Origin: DASREM01 sp035652095
GTDB taxonomy: Bacteria > Acidobacteriota > Terriglobia > Terriglobales > Acidobacteriaceae
Assembly (NCBI GenBank): GCA_035652095.1
Contig: DASREM010000028.1
Span: 62,001-126,000 of the forward strand
Direction: 5' to 3'
DNA length: 64,000 nucleotides
The notes under the pieces are model-generated. The model ran no database searches, was not told the DNA's origin, and saw only the letters and a list, made by a program, of their open reading frames with translations. The first letter of the stretch is position 1, and every line of letters starts with the position of its first letter. This document shows, one piece after another, positions 44,487 through 52,049 of the stretch. The position numbers and the translations under genes are program-made.

Positions 44487-44834
44487 TTATGCGGCCGCCT
44501 TTTTTGGTTCGGTAGGCAGACCTGCCTGCACCCACGCATCGAACCCGCCCTGGAGAGCTCTCGCGTTGGAAAATCCGTGTTGCTGGAGGTTTTGCGCCAC
44601 ACTGGCGCTTGAGCCTTCGTTCGGTCAAGTGCAATACGCGACTACAGGCTGGTTCTTGGGGATCTCCGAGAGGTGTTTGTCCACCTGGTCGGCGGGAACG
44701 CGGATCGCACCCGGTAAGGTCACATCCGATTGCGCCCAGGCATGAGGGTTGCGCGAGTCTAGAAAGGTGAACTGCTCGCCTGACTGCATCCGTCTGCGTA
44801 CTTCGTCGGGGGTTATTCTGATTTCGTCAGCCAT
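44487..44834 (-). CDS. Rhodanese-domain protein with in-frame UGA, candidate selenoprotein
   Basis: 115 aa if the TGA at 44625-44627 (codon 70) is read. Before it: MADEIRITPDEVRRRMQ, FTFLDSRNPHAWAQSDVTLP, GAIRVPADQVDKHL, QPVVAYCT. After it, in the same frame: PNEGSSASVAQNLQQHGF, ALQGGFDAWVQAGLPTEP, ending at TAA 44487-44489. Both halves together make one complete single rhodanese domain of normal length. Homologues have YCxCPNE, so the UGA falls exactly on the second Cys; the resulting Cys68-Thr69-Sec70 would be a CxU redox motif. A hairpin at 44594-44608 fits a bacterial SECIS. GGAG lies upstream of the ATG. Alternatives: a nonsense mutation or sequencing error (TGC or TGT to TGA). No tRNA-Sec or sel gene is in this window. 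Confidence 0.75.
44594..44608 (-). promoter_or_regulatory. Candidate bacterial SECIS hairpin
   Basis: On the minus strand, 16 nt after the UGA, GCGCCA pairs with TGGCGC around the loop GTG. The loop starts 22 nt after the UGA and begins with G. These fit the published bSECIS pattern (loop roughly 16-37 nt from UGA, a G in the first two loop bases). It lies within coding sequence, as usual in bacteria. Confidence 0.6.
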
Positions 44835-44895
44835 GCTGCTCCTCCGAAAATCTCAACTGTAGATGCTGCTTTGAGGGGCGGGGCTGTCCCGGAGA

Positions 44896-45204
44896 TCAGG
44901 GCTTTACCATCGTTGCGGGGCAGCCAGGTTCCGGACAGGCGTAACGAACCGTATTGCGCTGGCGGTCGAGGCTGGTGATGAACATGGGACGGCCATGCAT
45001 GTCACATCGCGGCTGATTGGGAGCGATCACCGGCGGTTGGTCTCGTTTGGGGACGACGTAGCCGGTGCGCTCGCCAAAACAGCGGCCGCAGAATTTCTCG
45101 GTGCAGCGGAAGTAGTCGATCGAGTAGTCCGCATTATGCGGCGCCAGGCACGCTTCCATGGTGCGGTAATGCTGGTCACAGAGCGGCAGGATGTCGGTGC
45201 GCAT
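44896..45204 (-). CDS. Small Cys/His-rich protein, possible zinc-ribbon
   Basis: 102 aa. Metal-ligand-like pairs: CDQH (9-12), CTEKFCGRCF (about 34-43), CDMH, and CPEPGC near the end. Ten or more Cys/His positions in two clusters suggest one or two zinc sites. I do not recognise a family. No Shine-Dalgarno is evident. Lies 61 nt upstream of the rhodanese gene on the same strand, so it may be in one unit with it. Confidence 0.55.
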   Translation of the reverse strand: MRTDILPLCDQHYRTMEACLAPHNADYSIDYFRCTEKFCGRCFGERTGYVVPKRDQPPVIAPNQPRCDMHGRPMFITSLDRQRNTVRYACPEPGCPATMVKP

Positions 45205-45232
45205 TCAGGGAGAGAGGATAGCATTACATTGT

Positions 45233-45322
45233 CGATTGTTGATTCTTGAATTCAACGGTATCGGGCTTGGAATCAACGAGCAACAATCGGCAGTCAACAC
45301 CCAACAATGCTCAAGAATCAAC
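45233..45322. repeat. Nested inverted repeats at the acyl-CoA ligase 3' end
   Basis: GTTGATTCTTGA (45238-45249) and TCAAGAATCAAC (45311-45322) are 12-bp inverted copies; CGATTGTTG (45233-45241) and CAACAATCG (45281-45289) are 9-bp inverted copies. They overlap, so alternative hairpins can form. The ligase stop codon lies inside the outer repeat. Confidence 0.55.
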
Positions 45323-46882
45323 GAATTTTCTCAATTCACGACGCAGTATCTTGCCGGAGAGGGTTTTTGGGACCGAGTCTACAAAGCGCACTTCGCGCGG
45401 CTGCTTGTAGTGGGTCAGGCGATCGGCCACGAAGCCGCACAGCTCTTGCTGCAAGTGGCTCGATGAAGGGCATCCGTCGCGCAGAACTACAAAGGCGACT
45501 GGAATCTCGCCGGCGGCCATATCAGGCCGGCCAATCACGCCGCAGTCACGAACACTGGGATGTTCCAGCAGCACCGCCTCGACCTCGGCAGGAGCGACGG
45601 GAAAACCCTTGTATTTGATCATCTCCTTTCGGCGGTCCAATACGAAGAAAAAGTCACCCTGGTCGCGCCGGACAATATCGCCGGACCAGTACCAGCCGTC
45701 GCGCAGCACTGAGGCGGTGGCCTGTTCATCCTTCCAATAGCCTCGCATGATCTGCGGGCCCCGCATGACCAACTCTCCAGGTTCGTCAGGGCCTACGTCC
45801 TCGCCCGCGTCCCCGACAACCCGGCAATCGGTTTGGCACAACGGCTGGCCAATGGATTCTGGACGGTAGAGTTCCGGTTCGAGATAGCCGATGTGGGTGA
45901 CCGGGGAGGCCTCGGTCATGCCATAGCCCTGGCAGACCAGAATTCCGGTGTGAGCAGTGAATTTGCGCGCCAATTCCGGGGCCAGGGGCGCCGCTCCGGA
46001 CTTTACCCAACGCACGCAATGCTGTTGGGGAAAGTGGCCGGCCTCCGCAGCTTGATTGAGAGCATTCAGAGCGGGAGGCACGACTGGCATCATCGTGACA
46101 CCTTCCTTCACCAGCAGTTCAAGCAACTGCGGGACATTGAAGCGAGGCAGCAGGACAATGGTTCCTCCCAAAGTCATCATCGGGTTTAGAGCGACGTTGA
46201 GACCGTAGATGTGATAGAGAGGAAGGAAGCACAGCATGATGTCGTCGTGAGACATTTCGGCCGCATGCGGGCCGATGGTCTGAAAGACATTCGCGACCAG
46301 GTTGAAATGCGACAGCATCACTCCCTTGGGCAATCCGGTAGTGCCGCTCGAGTAGGGAAGAGCTGCGAGCGTCTGCTCCGGAGGCGCCGCAGGTTCAGGA
46401 ATTCGAAGGCTGGTAGTTCTTAAGAGCTGTTGGAAATCCTCTGTGTCCTGATGTTGCTGGCGGACTACATAGACCCGACGTAGGCTGGCAATGCCGTCCA
46501 ACTGAACTGCGGCGAGCAGTGGTCCGTCGCTGACCAGAAACGCAGCCCCGGAATTCTCCAACTGGTAGCGAACTTCCCGCTCGCGATATGTGGGATTCAG
46601 CAAGGTCGGAATGCCGCCGGCAAGGGTTGTGGCGTGGTAAACGGCACAGAATTCCCAGCAGTTGGGCAGATAGATCGCGACCACCTCACCCGGTTTGAGC
46701 CCTGCCGAAACCAGGCCGGAGGCCAAGGTGCGAATCAGGTCGCCATATTCTCCGTAGGTGATACGGCGATGGCACGAAGGATCGACAATCGCGAGCTTCT
46801 GCGAATACCGTTCACAGCTTCCGAGAACGATGTCGTGAACAAATCGGCCTTTGGGTTCGGCAAAGAGTTGGCTGCGCAGCAT
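45311..46882 (-). CDS. Acyl-CoA ligase (4-coumarate/long-chain type, ANL family)
   Basis: 523 aa. AMP-binding motif YSSGTTGLPKGV, GYGMTEASPV, W-Y-W-SGD, and LDRRKEMIKYKG plus the C-terminal catalytic Lys in TLSGKILRREL. It activates a carboxylic acid as acyl-AMP and transfers it to CoA. The ordering and LPLYHIYGLN resemble 4-coumarate:CoA ligases; substrate not decided. TATAAT lies 8 nt before the ATG with no Shine-Dalgarno, a leaderless arrangement. Monocistronic as far as I can see. Confidence 0.9.
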   Translation of the reverse strand: MLRSQLFAEPKGRFVHDIVLGSCERYSQKLAIVDPSCHRRITYGEYGDLIRTLASGLVSAGLKPGEVVAIYLPNCWEFCAVYHATTLAGGIPTLLNPTYREREVRYQLENSGAAFLVSDGPLLAAVQLDGIASLRRVYVVRQQHQDTEDFQQLLRTTSLRIPEPAAPPEQTLAALPYSSGTTGLPKGVMLSHFNLVANVFQTIGPHAAEMSHDDIMLCFLPLYHIYGLNVALNPMMTLGGTIVLLPRFNVPQLLELLVKEGVTMMPVVPPALNALNQAAEAGHFPQQHCVRWVKSGAAPLAPELARKFTAHTGILVCQGYGMTEASPVTHIGYLEPELYRPESIGQPLCQTDCRVVGDAGEDVGPDEPGELVMRGPQIMRGYWKDEQATASVLRDGWYWSGDIVRRDQGDFFFVLDRRKEMIKYKGFPVAPAEVEAVLLEHPSVRDCGVIGRPDMAAGEIPVAFVVLRDGCPSSSHLQQELCGFVADRLTHYKQPREVRFVDSVPKTLSGKILRRELRKFVDS

Positions 46883-46890
46883 GCGGCCTG

Positions 46891-46896
46891 ATTATA
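46891..46896 (-). promoter_or_regulatory. -10 box (TATAAT) of the acyl-CoA ligase gene
   Basis: Perfect TATAAT, 8 nt, then ATG 46882; no room for a ribosome-binding site. Confidence 0.5.
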
Positions 46897-46966
46897 AGAC
46901 TTCGCAGGTAGGACGAGCCGGGTTTCGGGCAGGATTCACACGCTGAGAATCCATAATGGGCTCGGC

Positions 46967-47212
46967 TCAACTCGCCAGCCTACGCAGGAATTCGCGTTCA
47001 TCCATGTGGTATTTAAAGGCTTTGTGCCCGTCGATGAAGACGACGGGGACTTCGTCGCTGAACTGGCGGCGCAGCGATTCATCGGTATCGACATCGATTT
47101 CGCGCCAGCTAAAGCCGCCTCGTTTCTGAAGTTTGGACAAGCTTTCTTTAACGATTTCGCACAGGTGGCATCCCTTGCGGGAGTACACAACGACGTCGCG
47201 GCCAGCGGTCAT
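46967..47212 (-). CDS. Glutaredoxin-like protein
   Basis: 81 aa from ATG 47212; the open frame is longer upstream but has no homology there. VVVYSRKGCHLCEIVKESL has a CxxC (CHLC) at 15-18, and DEVPVVFIDG carries the cis-Pro loop. Matches the DUF836/glutaredoxin-like family of small thioredoxin folds. Cytoplasmic; function unknown beyond thiol redox chemistry. Divergent from the SDR gene. Confidence 0.85.
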   Translation of the reverse strand: MTAGRDVVVYSRKGCHLCEIVKESLSKLQKRGGFSWREIDVDTDESLRRQFSDEVPVVFIDGHKAFKYHMDEREFLRRLAS

Positions 47213-47341
47213 GCGGCGCAGTGTAGCAAGGAAGGTGCAGATTCGGGAAGAGGGTATTAGGACAAATCCCAAGCATTTCTCTCGAACATCGTCAGGCTCG
47301 AGACCGGCAAACGTTGTGCCAGGCGCGTGTCGCCAAAAGCT

Positions 47342-47347
47342 TACAAT
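47342..47347 (+). promoter_or_regulatory. -10 box (TACAAT) of the SDR gene
   Basis: TACAAT, 7 nt, then ATG 47355; no Shine-Dalgarno between. Confidence 0.45.
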
Positions 47348-47354
47348 CGCTACC

Positions 47355-48092
47355 ATGACGCAGCGGCTACTGGATGGCAAGACGGTTTTGATCACCGGAG
47401 GCGCGAAGCGCCTGGGACGGGCTTCCGCCCTCGCCCTCGCGCAAGCAGGCGCTGACATCGCAATCACGTTCAAGACATCGGCGCGCGAAGCCCAACACAG
47501 TGTCATTGACATCGGCAGCCTGGGGGTGAGGGCGGTGGCACTGCGCTGCGACGTGACCGATCCCAAGAGCGTGCGCTCGGCGGTCAAGGAAACCGTAAAG
47601 GAACTTGGCGGTATTGACATCCTTATCAACAACGCAGCGAATTACGAGACAGCGGAGTTTGACGAACTGACCCTCAAGCAATGGGACACGATTTTCGCGT
47701 CGAACACCCGAGGGCCATTCCTGGTCTCTCAGGAGGCGCTGAGGCCATTGCGGGAACGAAAGGGAAAGATCATCAACATGGGATCGCTGGGCGGCCTCCG
47801 GCCGTGGGCAAGCCACGCGCACTACTGTTCGTCGAAGGCAGCGGTCCACATGCTGACCAAGGTCATGGCTAAGGCACTGGCTCCGGAGATCGCGGTGAAC
47901 TGCGTGGCGCCCGGAATGATCGACCTGGGCGAAAAAGCTGCTGCGGCATTCATGAAGAAGATGGCCAAGCAAGCCCCCATGAGGCGAAACGGTACCGGGG
48001 AGGAAGTTGCAGAGGCGGTCTTGTTCTTCGCGACCGCTCCGCATTTCATTACCGGCCAGATTCTCACAGTGGATGGCGGTCTGGGCCTGTAG
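47355..48092 (+). CDS. Short-chain dehydrogenase/reductase
   Basis: 245 aa from ATG 47355; the frame opens earlier. Rossmann motif TGGAKRLGRA (classical SDR), NNAANYE, catalytic Ser in MGSLGG and YCSSK, and a C-terminal VAPGMID, ITGQILTVDGGLGL. The GGAKRLGRA variant is close to FabG/pteridine-reductase-like SDRs. NADPH-dependent by pattern; substrate unknown. Leaderless start is likely. Confidence 0.9.
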   Translation: MTQRLLDGKTVLITGGAKRLGRASALALAQAGADIAITFKTSAREAQHSVIDIGSLGVRAVALRCDVTDPKSVRSAVKETVKELGGIDILINNAANYETAEFDELTLKQWDTIFASNTRGPFLVSQEALRPLRERKGKIINMGSLGGLRPWASHAHYCSSKAAVHMLTKVMAKALAPEIAVNCVAPGMIDLGEKAAAAFMKKMAKQAPMRRNGTGEEVAEAVLFFATAPHFITGQILTVDGGLGL

Positions 48093-48147
48093 CGGCGATT
48101 TGTCAGGAGCCACGCTTTTCCTGTATGGTTTCCGGTTTCCCATCACG

Positions 48148-48720
48148 ATGAAGTCCTTCTTGATCGCAATTCTGCTCTGTATCAGCTCGTTGGGCGTCGC
48201 ACAGGTTCGCCCGGAAGATGGCGGGCATGAATGGCAGGTGTGGACTGGGGGCGGACATTCCGTTCCCGGCGGCACGGGCAAAACTGGCGTGTGGAATGTG
48301 GGGTTGCGATATGGATGGATCCTTACGCGTCCTCATGGCCCCGGGTTCCTCAAAGGACGTTTTGAATATGCGTTGGACGCAATGCCTCTGTTCCTGGTTT
48401 TTCAACCAGCGAACACTGCGGTGGGTGCCGGAGTAAATCCGGTAAACCTCAAGTGGAACTTTGCTACCCGGGACAAACTGGCTCCGTATATGGAATTAGA
48501 CGGAGGCACTCTGTTCACCAACCATGATGTTCCCAGGTTTACCTCCAATATCAACTTCACCACCAGTCTGGCGCTCGGCACCCATGTGCTGGGTGAAAAA
48601 TACAACTGGAGTATTGAAGCCCGTTACATGCATATTTCGAATGCCGGCCTGAGCGTGCCAAATCCGGGGATCAATACCTTTCAAGTACGATTGGGCATCG
48701 GGCGATTCTTCCCAAAATAG
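48148..48720 (+). CDS. PagL-like lipid A 3-O-deacylase (acyloxyacyl hydrolase family)
   Basis: 190 aa from ATG 48148; the frame is open from 48007. Signal peptide (FLIAILLCISSLGVAQ), then an eight-strand beta-barrel pattern and the catalytic HxSNAG (YMHISNAGLS) near the C-terminus, followed by VRLGIGRFF with an aromatic end as in outer-membrane proteins. PagL removes the 3-O acyl chain of lipid A in the outer membrane. Its presence fits a didermic cell. Confidence 0.82.
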   Translation: MKSFLIAILLCISSLGVAQVRPEDGGHEWQVWTGGGHSVPGGTGKTGVWNVGLRYGWILTRPHGPGFLKGRFEYALDAMPLFLVFQPANTAVGAGVNPVNLKWNFATRDKLAPYMELDGGTLFTNHDVPRFTSNINFTTSLALGTHVLGEKYNWSIEARYMHISNAGLSVPNPGINTFQVRLGIGRFFPK

Positions 48721-49098
48721 GCAATTGGATGAATGCGTGTAACTTATTTAAAATGCACAGCTTGCACTCTGTCCGGAGTCTTGAGCCGATCGGCGCACCG
48801 AAATATTTTTCAAACCCAGTTGTAACCTTGCCGTGAATTGCGCATCTTCATGAATGTGGGCTCGTTAGGCAGACATTCTCAGAGCAGCACCCGGATACGT
48901 CGCGCAACGTGTCCTGCCTCCTTAGCTGCTCGCTGAGATTGGTATTGTTCCCTGACCGGGGGGTCCGGAGCATAAGCCTGACGAGCCCGAAATTTTTGCC
49001 CTCTCCCGCCCTCCCTGCCACTCTTCGATAGTAGCGCGTTTCCCTGCCGCTTTGCGCGAGTTGCGCCTGTTTCACTCCGCCGGATATTCTGCTCAGTC
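48721..49098. other. Intergenic stretch of 378 bases
   Basis: No convincing gene, tRNA or riboswitch. Only short open frames, which overlap ftcD in antisense. It contains the -10-like box of ftcD at its right end. Confidence 0.5.
49085..49090 (+). promoter_or_regulatory. -10-like box (TATTCT) of ftcD
   Basis: TATTCT, 8 nt, then ATG 49099. No Shine-Dalgarno; leaderless-type arrangement. Confidence 0.35.
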
Positions 49099-50574
49099 AT
49101 GTCCACCACACTGGTTGAATGCGTTCCCAATTTTTCCGAAGGCCGCGACAAATCCAAAGTTGATGCCATCGTTGACGCGATGAAAATGGAGGGTGTTTTC
49201 CTGCTCGACCGCGAGATGGACGCTGACCACAACCGCTGCGTCATTACGCTGGTGGGAGAACGGGAGGCAATCCAGGAAGCGGCTATTCGGGGAGTCGGCA
49301 AAGCTGCGGAGTTGATCGACTTGAACCTGCACCAGGGCGCGCATCCGCGAATGGGAGCGGCCGATGTAATTCCTTTTATCCCAATCGAAGGCGTGTCAAT
49401 CGAGGACTGTGTCACCATGGCCCGACATGTCGGGGCAGAGATCTGGAAGCGCTATCAGATTCCAGTCTATTTGTATGAGGCGGCGGCATCCTCGCCCGAA
49501 CGGCAGAATCTGGAAAACATCCGGCGCGGGCAGTTTGAAGGAATCCGGGCCGAAATCGCGACCAATCCGGCGCGCAAACCTGATTTTGGAGACCCCCGTG
49601 TCCATCCCTCAGCGGGTGCGACGGTTGTGGGGGCGCGCAAGTTCCTTATCGCTTATAACGTTTTCCTCAACACGCCGGATGTGGAGATTGCCAAGAAGAT
49701 TGCCAAGGCGGTGCGCTTTTCGACCGGCGGGATGCGTTTTGTGAAAGGCGCGGGCTTTCTGGTGCGCGGGCAGGCGCAGGTCTCGATGAATCTCACCGAT
49801 TTTGAGCAGACCCCGATCCACCGCGTGTTCGAGATGGTCAGACGTGAAGCGGAACGTTATGGAGTGGTTCCGGTGAGCAGCGAGATTGTCGGATTGATTC
49901 CGAAGAAGGCGCTGGAGCAAGCGGCGGAATGGTTCCTGCAGGTCGAGAACTTCGACTCCTCACTGATCCTTGAGAACCGCCTTGCCGCGGTCATGGGCGG
50001 CAAGATGGCGGTGGGCGGCCTGCGCGCTGGGGTTGAGCCCTTCGTCGAGCAACTAGCGGCCCCGACCGCAACCCCGGGCGGCGGCAGTGCTGCGGCGGCA
50101 AGCGGAGCCATGGCCGCGGGTCTGGCCACGATGGTGGCATCCATGTCGCGGGGCAAGAAAGCCTACCTGCAATACGAAAGGGAATTGAGCGAAGCGATCG
50201 CTCGCCTCGGGGGATTGCGAGAGTCCCTGAAGGCCTCCATTGATGACGACGCCGAGTCCTACAATGCGGTGATGAAGGCCTACAAGCAGGCCAAAGAATC
50301 CGCCGATGCCGACGGCATGATCGATTCAGCATTGAAGCAAGCCACCAGCGTGCCACTGAGCGTGGCGGAGCGGGCGAGGGAAGTGGCGACGATTGTCGAG
50401 ATGCTGCGTCCGATCACGAATCCCAACATGAAGTCCGATCTCACCACCTCGCTTGCGCTGGCGCGAGCGGCGATGGAAGGCGCTCTCGCCAATGTGGAAA
50501 TCAATCTGGAAGCGCTCAAGGACGAAGCTTTTGTTGCCGACGTGCGCCAGAAAGCCGAACTCCTTCGGCGATAG
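49099..50574 (+). CDS. ftcD: Bifunctional glutamate formimidoyltransferase/formimidoyltetrahydrofolate cyclodeaminase
   Basis: 491 aa. N-terminal formimidoyltransferase (about 1-300): LVECVPNFSEGRD, HQGAHPRMGAADVIPF, VGARKFLIAYNVFLNT. C-terminal cyclodeaminase (about 310-491): APTATPGGGSAAAASGAMAA. It transfers the formimino group from formimidoyl-glutamate (histidine breakdown) to H4folate and deaminates it to methenyl-H4folate. Both domains are in one protein as in animals. No hut genes are next to it. Confidence 0.95.
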   Translation: MSTTLVECVPNFSEGRDKSKVDAIVDAMKMEGVFLLDREMDADHNRCVITLVGEREAIQEAAIRGVGKAAELIDLNLHQGAHPRMGAADVIPFIPIEGVSIEDCVTMARHVGAEIWKRYQIPVYLYEAAASSPERQNLENIRRGQFEGIRAEIATNPARKPDFGDPRVHPSAGATVVGARKFLIAYNVFLNTPDVEIAKKIAKAVRFSTGGMRFVKGAGFLVRGQAQVSMNLTDFEQTPIHRVFEMVRREAERYGVVPVSSEIVGLIPKKALEQAAEWFLQVENFDSSLILENRLAAVMGGKMAVGGLRAGVEPFVEQLAAPTATPGGGSAAAASGAMAAGLATMVASMSRGKKAYLQYERELSEAIARLGGLRESLKASIDDDAESYNAVMKAYKQAKESADADGMIDSALKQATSVPLSVAERAREVATIVEMLRPITNPNMKSDLTTSLALARAAMEGALANVEINLEALKDEAFVADVRQKAELLRR

Positions 50575-50580
50575 CCAGCC

Positions 50581-50904
50581 ATGGTCCGCCAATCCTTCGG
50601 GGAAGTGGATCCTGGGCGGCCTCTTCCTGATCGTCATCTTCGGCTGCGAGTGGCGGTGGCCGAGGGAGCGTCAGTCGAGTTCGACGGAGCAAGAATCGGC
50701 TTTGTGCGACGAACGAGTCTTGGCGGGAGAGGTTGTCCCACCCAGGTGCAAATCTACCTTAACTCGCTTGGACAGGTGCTCATTCCCGACGACAGCTACG
50801 CAACCTGGGCACGCTCCAGCGAGGGCGAAATACAGGTTGCCATTCCCCCTGGACATTCCTCGAAACCAGTAAGGCTGGGAGGAATGTTGAAGGTACAACC
50901 CTAG
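50581..50904 (+). CDS. Hypothetical small protein downstream of ftcD, possibly frameshifted
   Basis: 107 aa from an ATG 6 nt after the ftcD stop. The second half has a protein-like pattern (ASVEFDGARIGFVRRTSLGG, QVQIYLNSLGQVLI) ending at TAG 50902-50904. In another frame, the first 70 bases encode a lipobox-like stretch (KWILGGLFLIVIFGC), so the real gene may be a lipoprotein split by a one-base shift near 50640-50660. No family recognised. Low certainty. Confidence 0.4.
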   Translation: MVRQSFGEVDPGRPLPDRHLRLRVAVAEGASVEFDGARIGFVRRTSLGGRGCPTQVQIYLNSLGQVLIPDDSYATWARSSEGEIQVAIPPGHSSKPVRLGGMLKVQP

Positions 50905-51061
50905 GCCGCAAAAAGTTCGTTTCCGAATCGTTCTGATAACGGGGCCACTGGACTTTCGTTTCGCGAACTTCCCAAGCTGTTGGCTTACAATGAGTGTAGG
51001 TGCAGGTGACGGGCAAGTAGCGGTCGGCATCCAAGTACATATATTCCCAAGAGGCAGTTGT

Positions 51062-51997
51062 ATGAATTTCTCAAAAATCTGTTTGTGTTTGCTGATTCTT
51101 TCGTGCGTGGCAGCATGGGCCCTGCCTCTGGGCAGTTCCGCACGCTCTGTGGTGCCCTCGGATGTGCAACAGATCATCTCGGTGGATTACCGCGCTTTGC
51201 ATAACTCCGACACAGCGCAGGCCCTGAAGCAGCAGGTTTTGCCGGAGAACCTGAAGCAGTTCGAAGGCGCCCTGAAGGGGGTTGGAATCGATCCAGACAA
51301 GGATGTGGACCAGTTGACCTTCGCTTCCTTCCGCACTCCAAAGAATGGAGTGCGAATTGTGGGTTTGGCGCAGGGCAGTTTCGCCATGAAAACCTTCCTG
51401 AAGAAGATGAAGCTGAACAAAGTCAAGCCGGCGAAGGTTCGGAACAGCGACATCTGGCCGATGTCGGGCGGCATGGATATGACGTTTCTGGACGAAAGCA
51501 CGCTGCTGTTTGGCGACCGCACCGCGATTCAGAATGCGCTGGATGCCCGCGACGGTTATACCCAGACGCTGGATGCCAATAACCAGATTGCGGACATGAT
51601 GGGATCGGTCGATTCAGGCACGGTCTGGAGTGTCTTGGACCAGCAGGGAACGCAGAACATGATGCGCTCGGCCCTGGGCGATGCGTCCAAGCTGGCAGAT
51701 TACGATACAGTGAAGAAACGGCTGCTGGGATCGCGTTACACAATGAACTTTTCTAACGGAGTGAACTTCGATCTGGATGTGGTCACGTCGGATTCGGTGA
51801 CGGCCACCACTCTGGCGCAGTTAGTGAAGGCGGGAATGCTCTACAAGAAGATGAGTGCCACGCCCACCGAAAAGCTCGCTCTTGAAAACGTTTCCGTGAA
51901 TTCCGACAGCTCGAACCTGCAACTGCATTTTAAGAGCGATGACAAGAAATTTCAGTCATTGCTGCACTCTGAGTTGTTTGCGGCGGTCTCGAAATAA
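51062..51997 (+). CDS. Exported protein of unknown function
   Basis: 311 aa from ATG 51062 (AGAGG 7 nt upstream); the frame opens at 50990. Signal peptide (ICLCLLILSCVAAWALP). The mature part has a two-lobed pattern: VVPSDVQQIISVDYRALHNS and GLAQGSFAMKTFLKKMKLNK early, YTMNFSNGVNFDLDVVTSDS late, with no Cys. I cannot assign a family; it may be a lipid- or stress-related periplasmic protein. A terminator follows. Confidence 0.7.
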   Translation: MNFSKICLCLLILSCVAAWALPLGSSARSVVPSDVQQIISVDYRALHNSDTAQALKQQVLPENLKQFEGALKGVGIDPDKDVDQLTFASFRTPKNGVRIVGLAQGSFAMKTFLKKMKLNKVKPAKVRNSDIWPMSGGMDMTFLDESTLLFGDRTAIQNALDARDGYTQTLDANNQIADMMGSVDSGTVWSVLDQQGTQNMMRSALGDASKLADYDTVKKRLLGSRYTMNFSNGVNFDLDVVTSDSVTATTLAQLVKAGMLYKKMSATPTEKLALENVSVNSDSSNLQLHFKSDDKKFQSLLHSELFAAVSK

Positions 51998-52015
51998 GCT
52001 GGATCGTGGAAATTC

Positions 52016-52049
52016 AGGCCGCCAAGAAATTTGCGGCCTTTATTTTTTT
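52016..52049 (+). terminator. Rho-independent terminator
   Basis: AGGCCGC (52016-52022)/GCGGCCT (52033-52039) with a 10-nt loop, then TTTATTTTTTT. It ends the exported-protein gene; its tail overlaps the 3' end of the convergent glmU. Confidence 0.85.

Noticed and set aside
44625..44834. Rhodanese as a 69-aa complete short protein
   Set aside because: The domain's GGFDAW region lies in frame just after the TGA; ending at codon 69 would cut the fold at its active-site loop.
48721..49098. Glycine or folate-type riboswitch before ftcD
   Set aside because: No tandem glycine-aptamer or THF-aptamer signature seen, and a -10-like box directly before the ATG leaves no leader.
50453..50872. 139-codon frame overlapping the ftcD end
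   Set aside because: Its start lies inside ftcD and its second half is not protein-like; only the short lipobox-like part is of interest and is noted under the 50581 gene.
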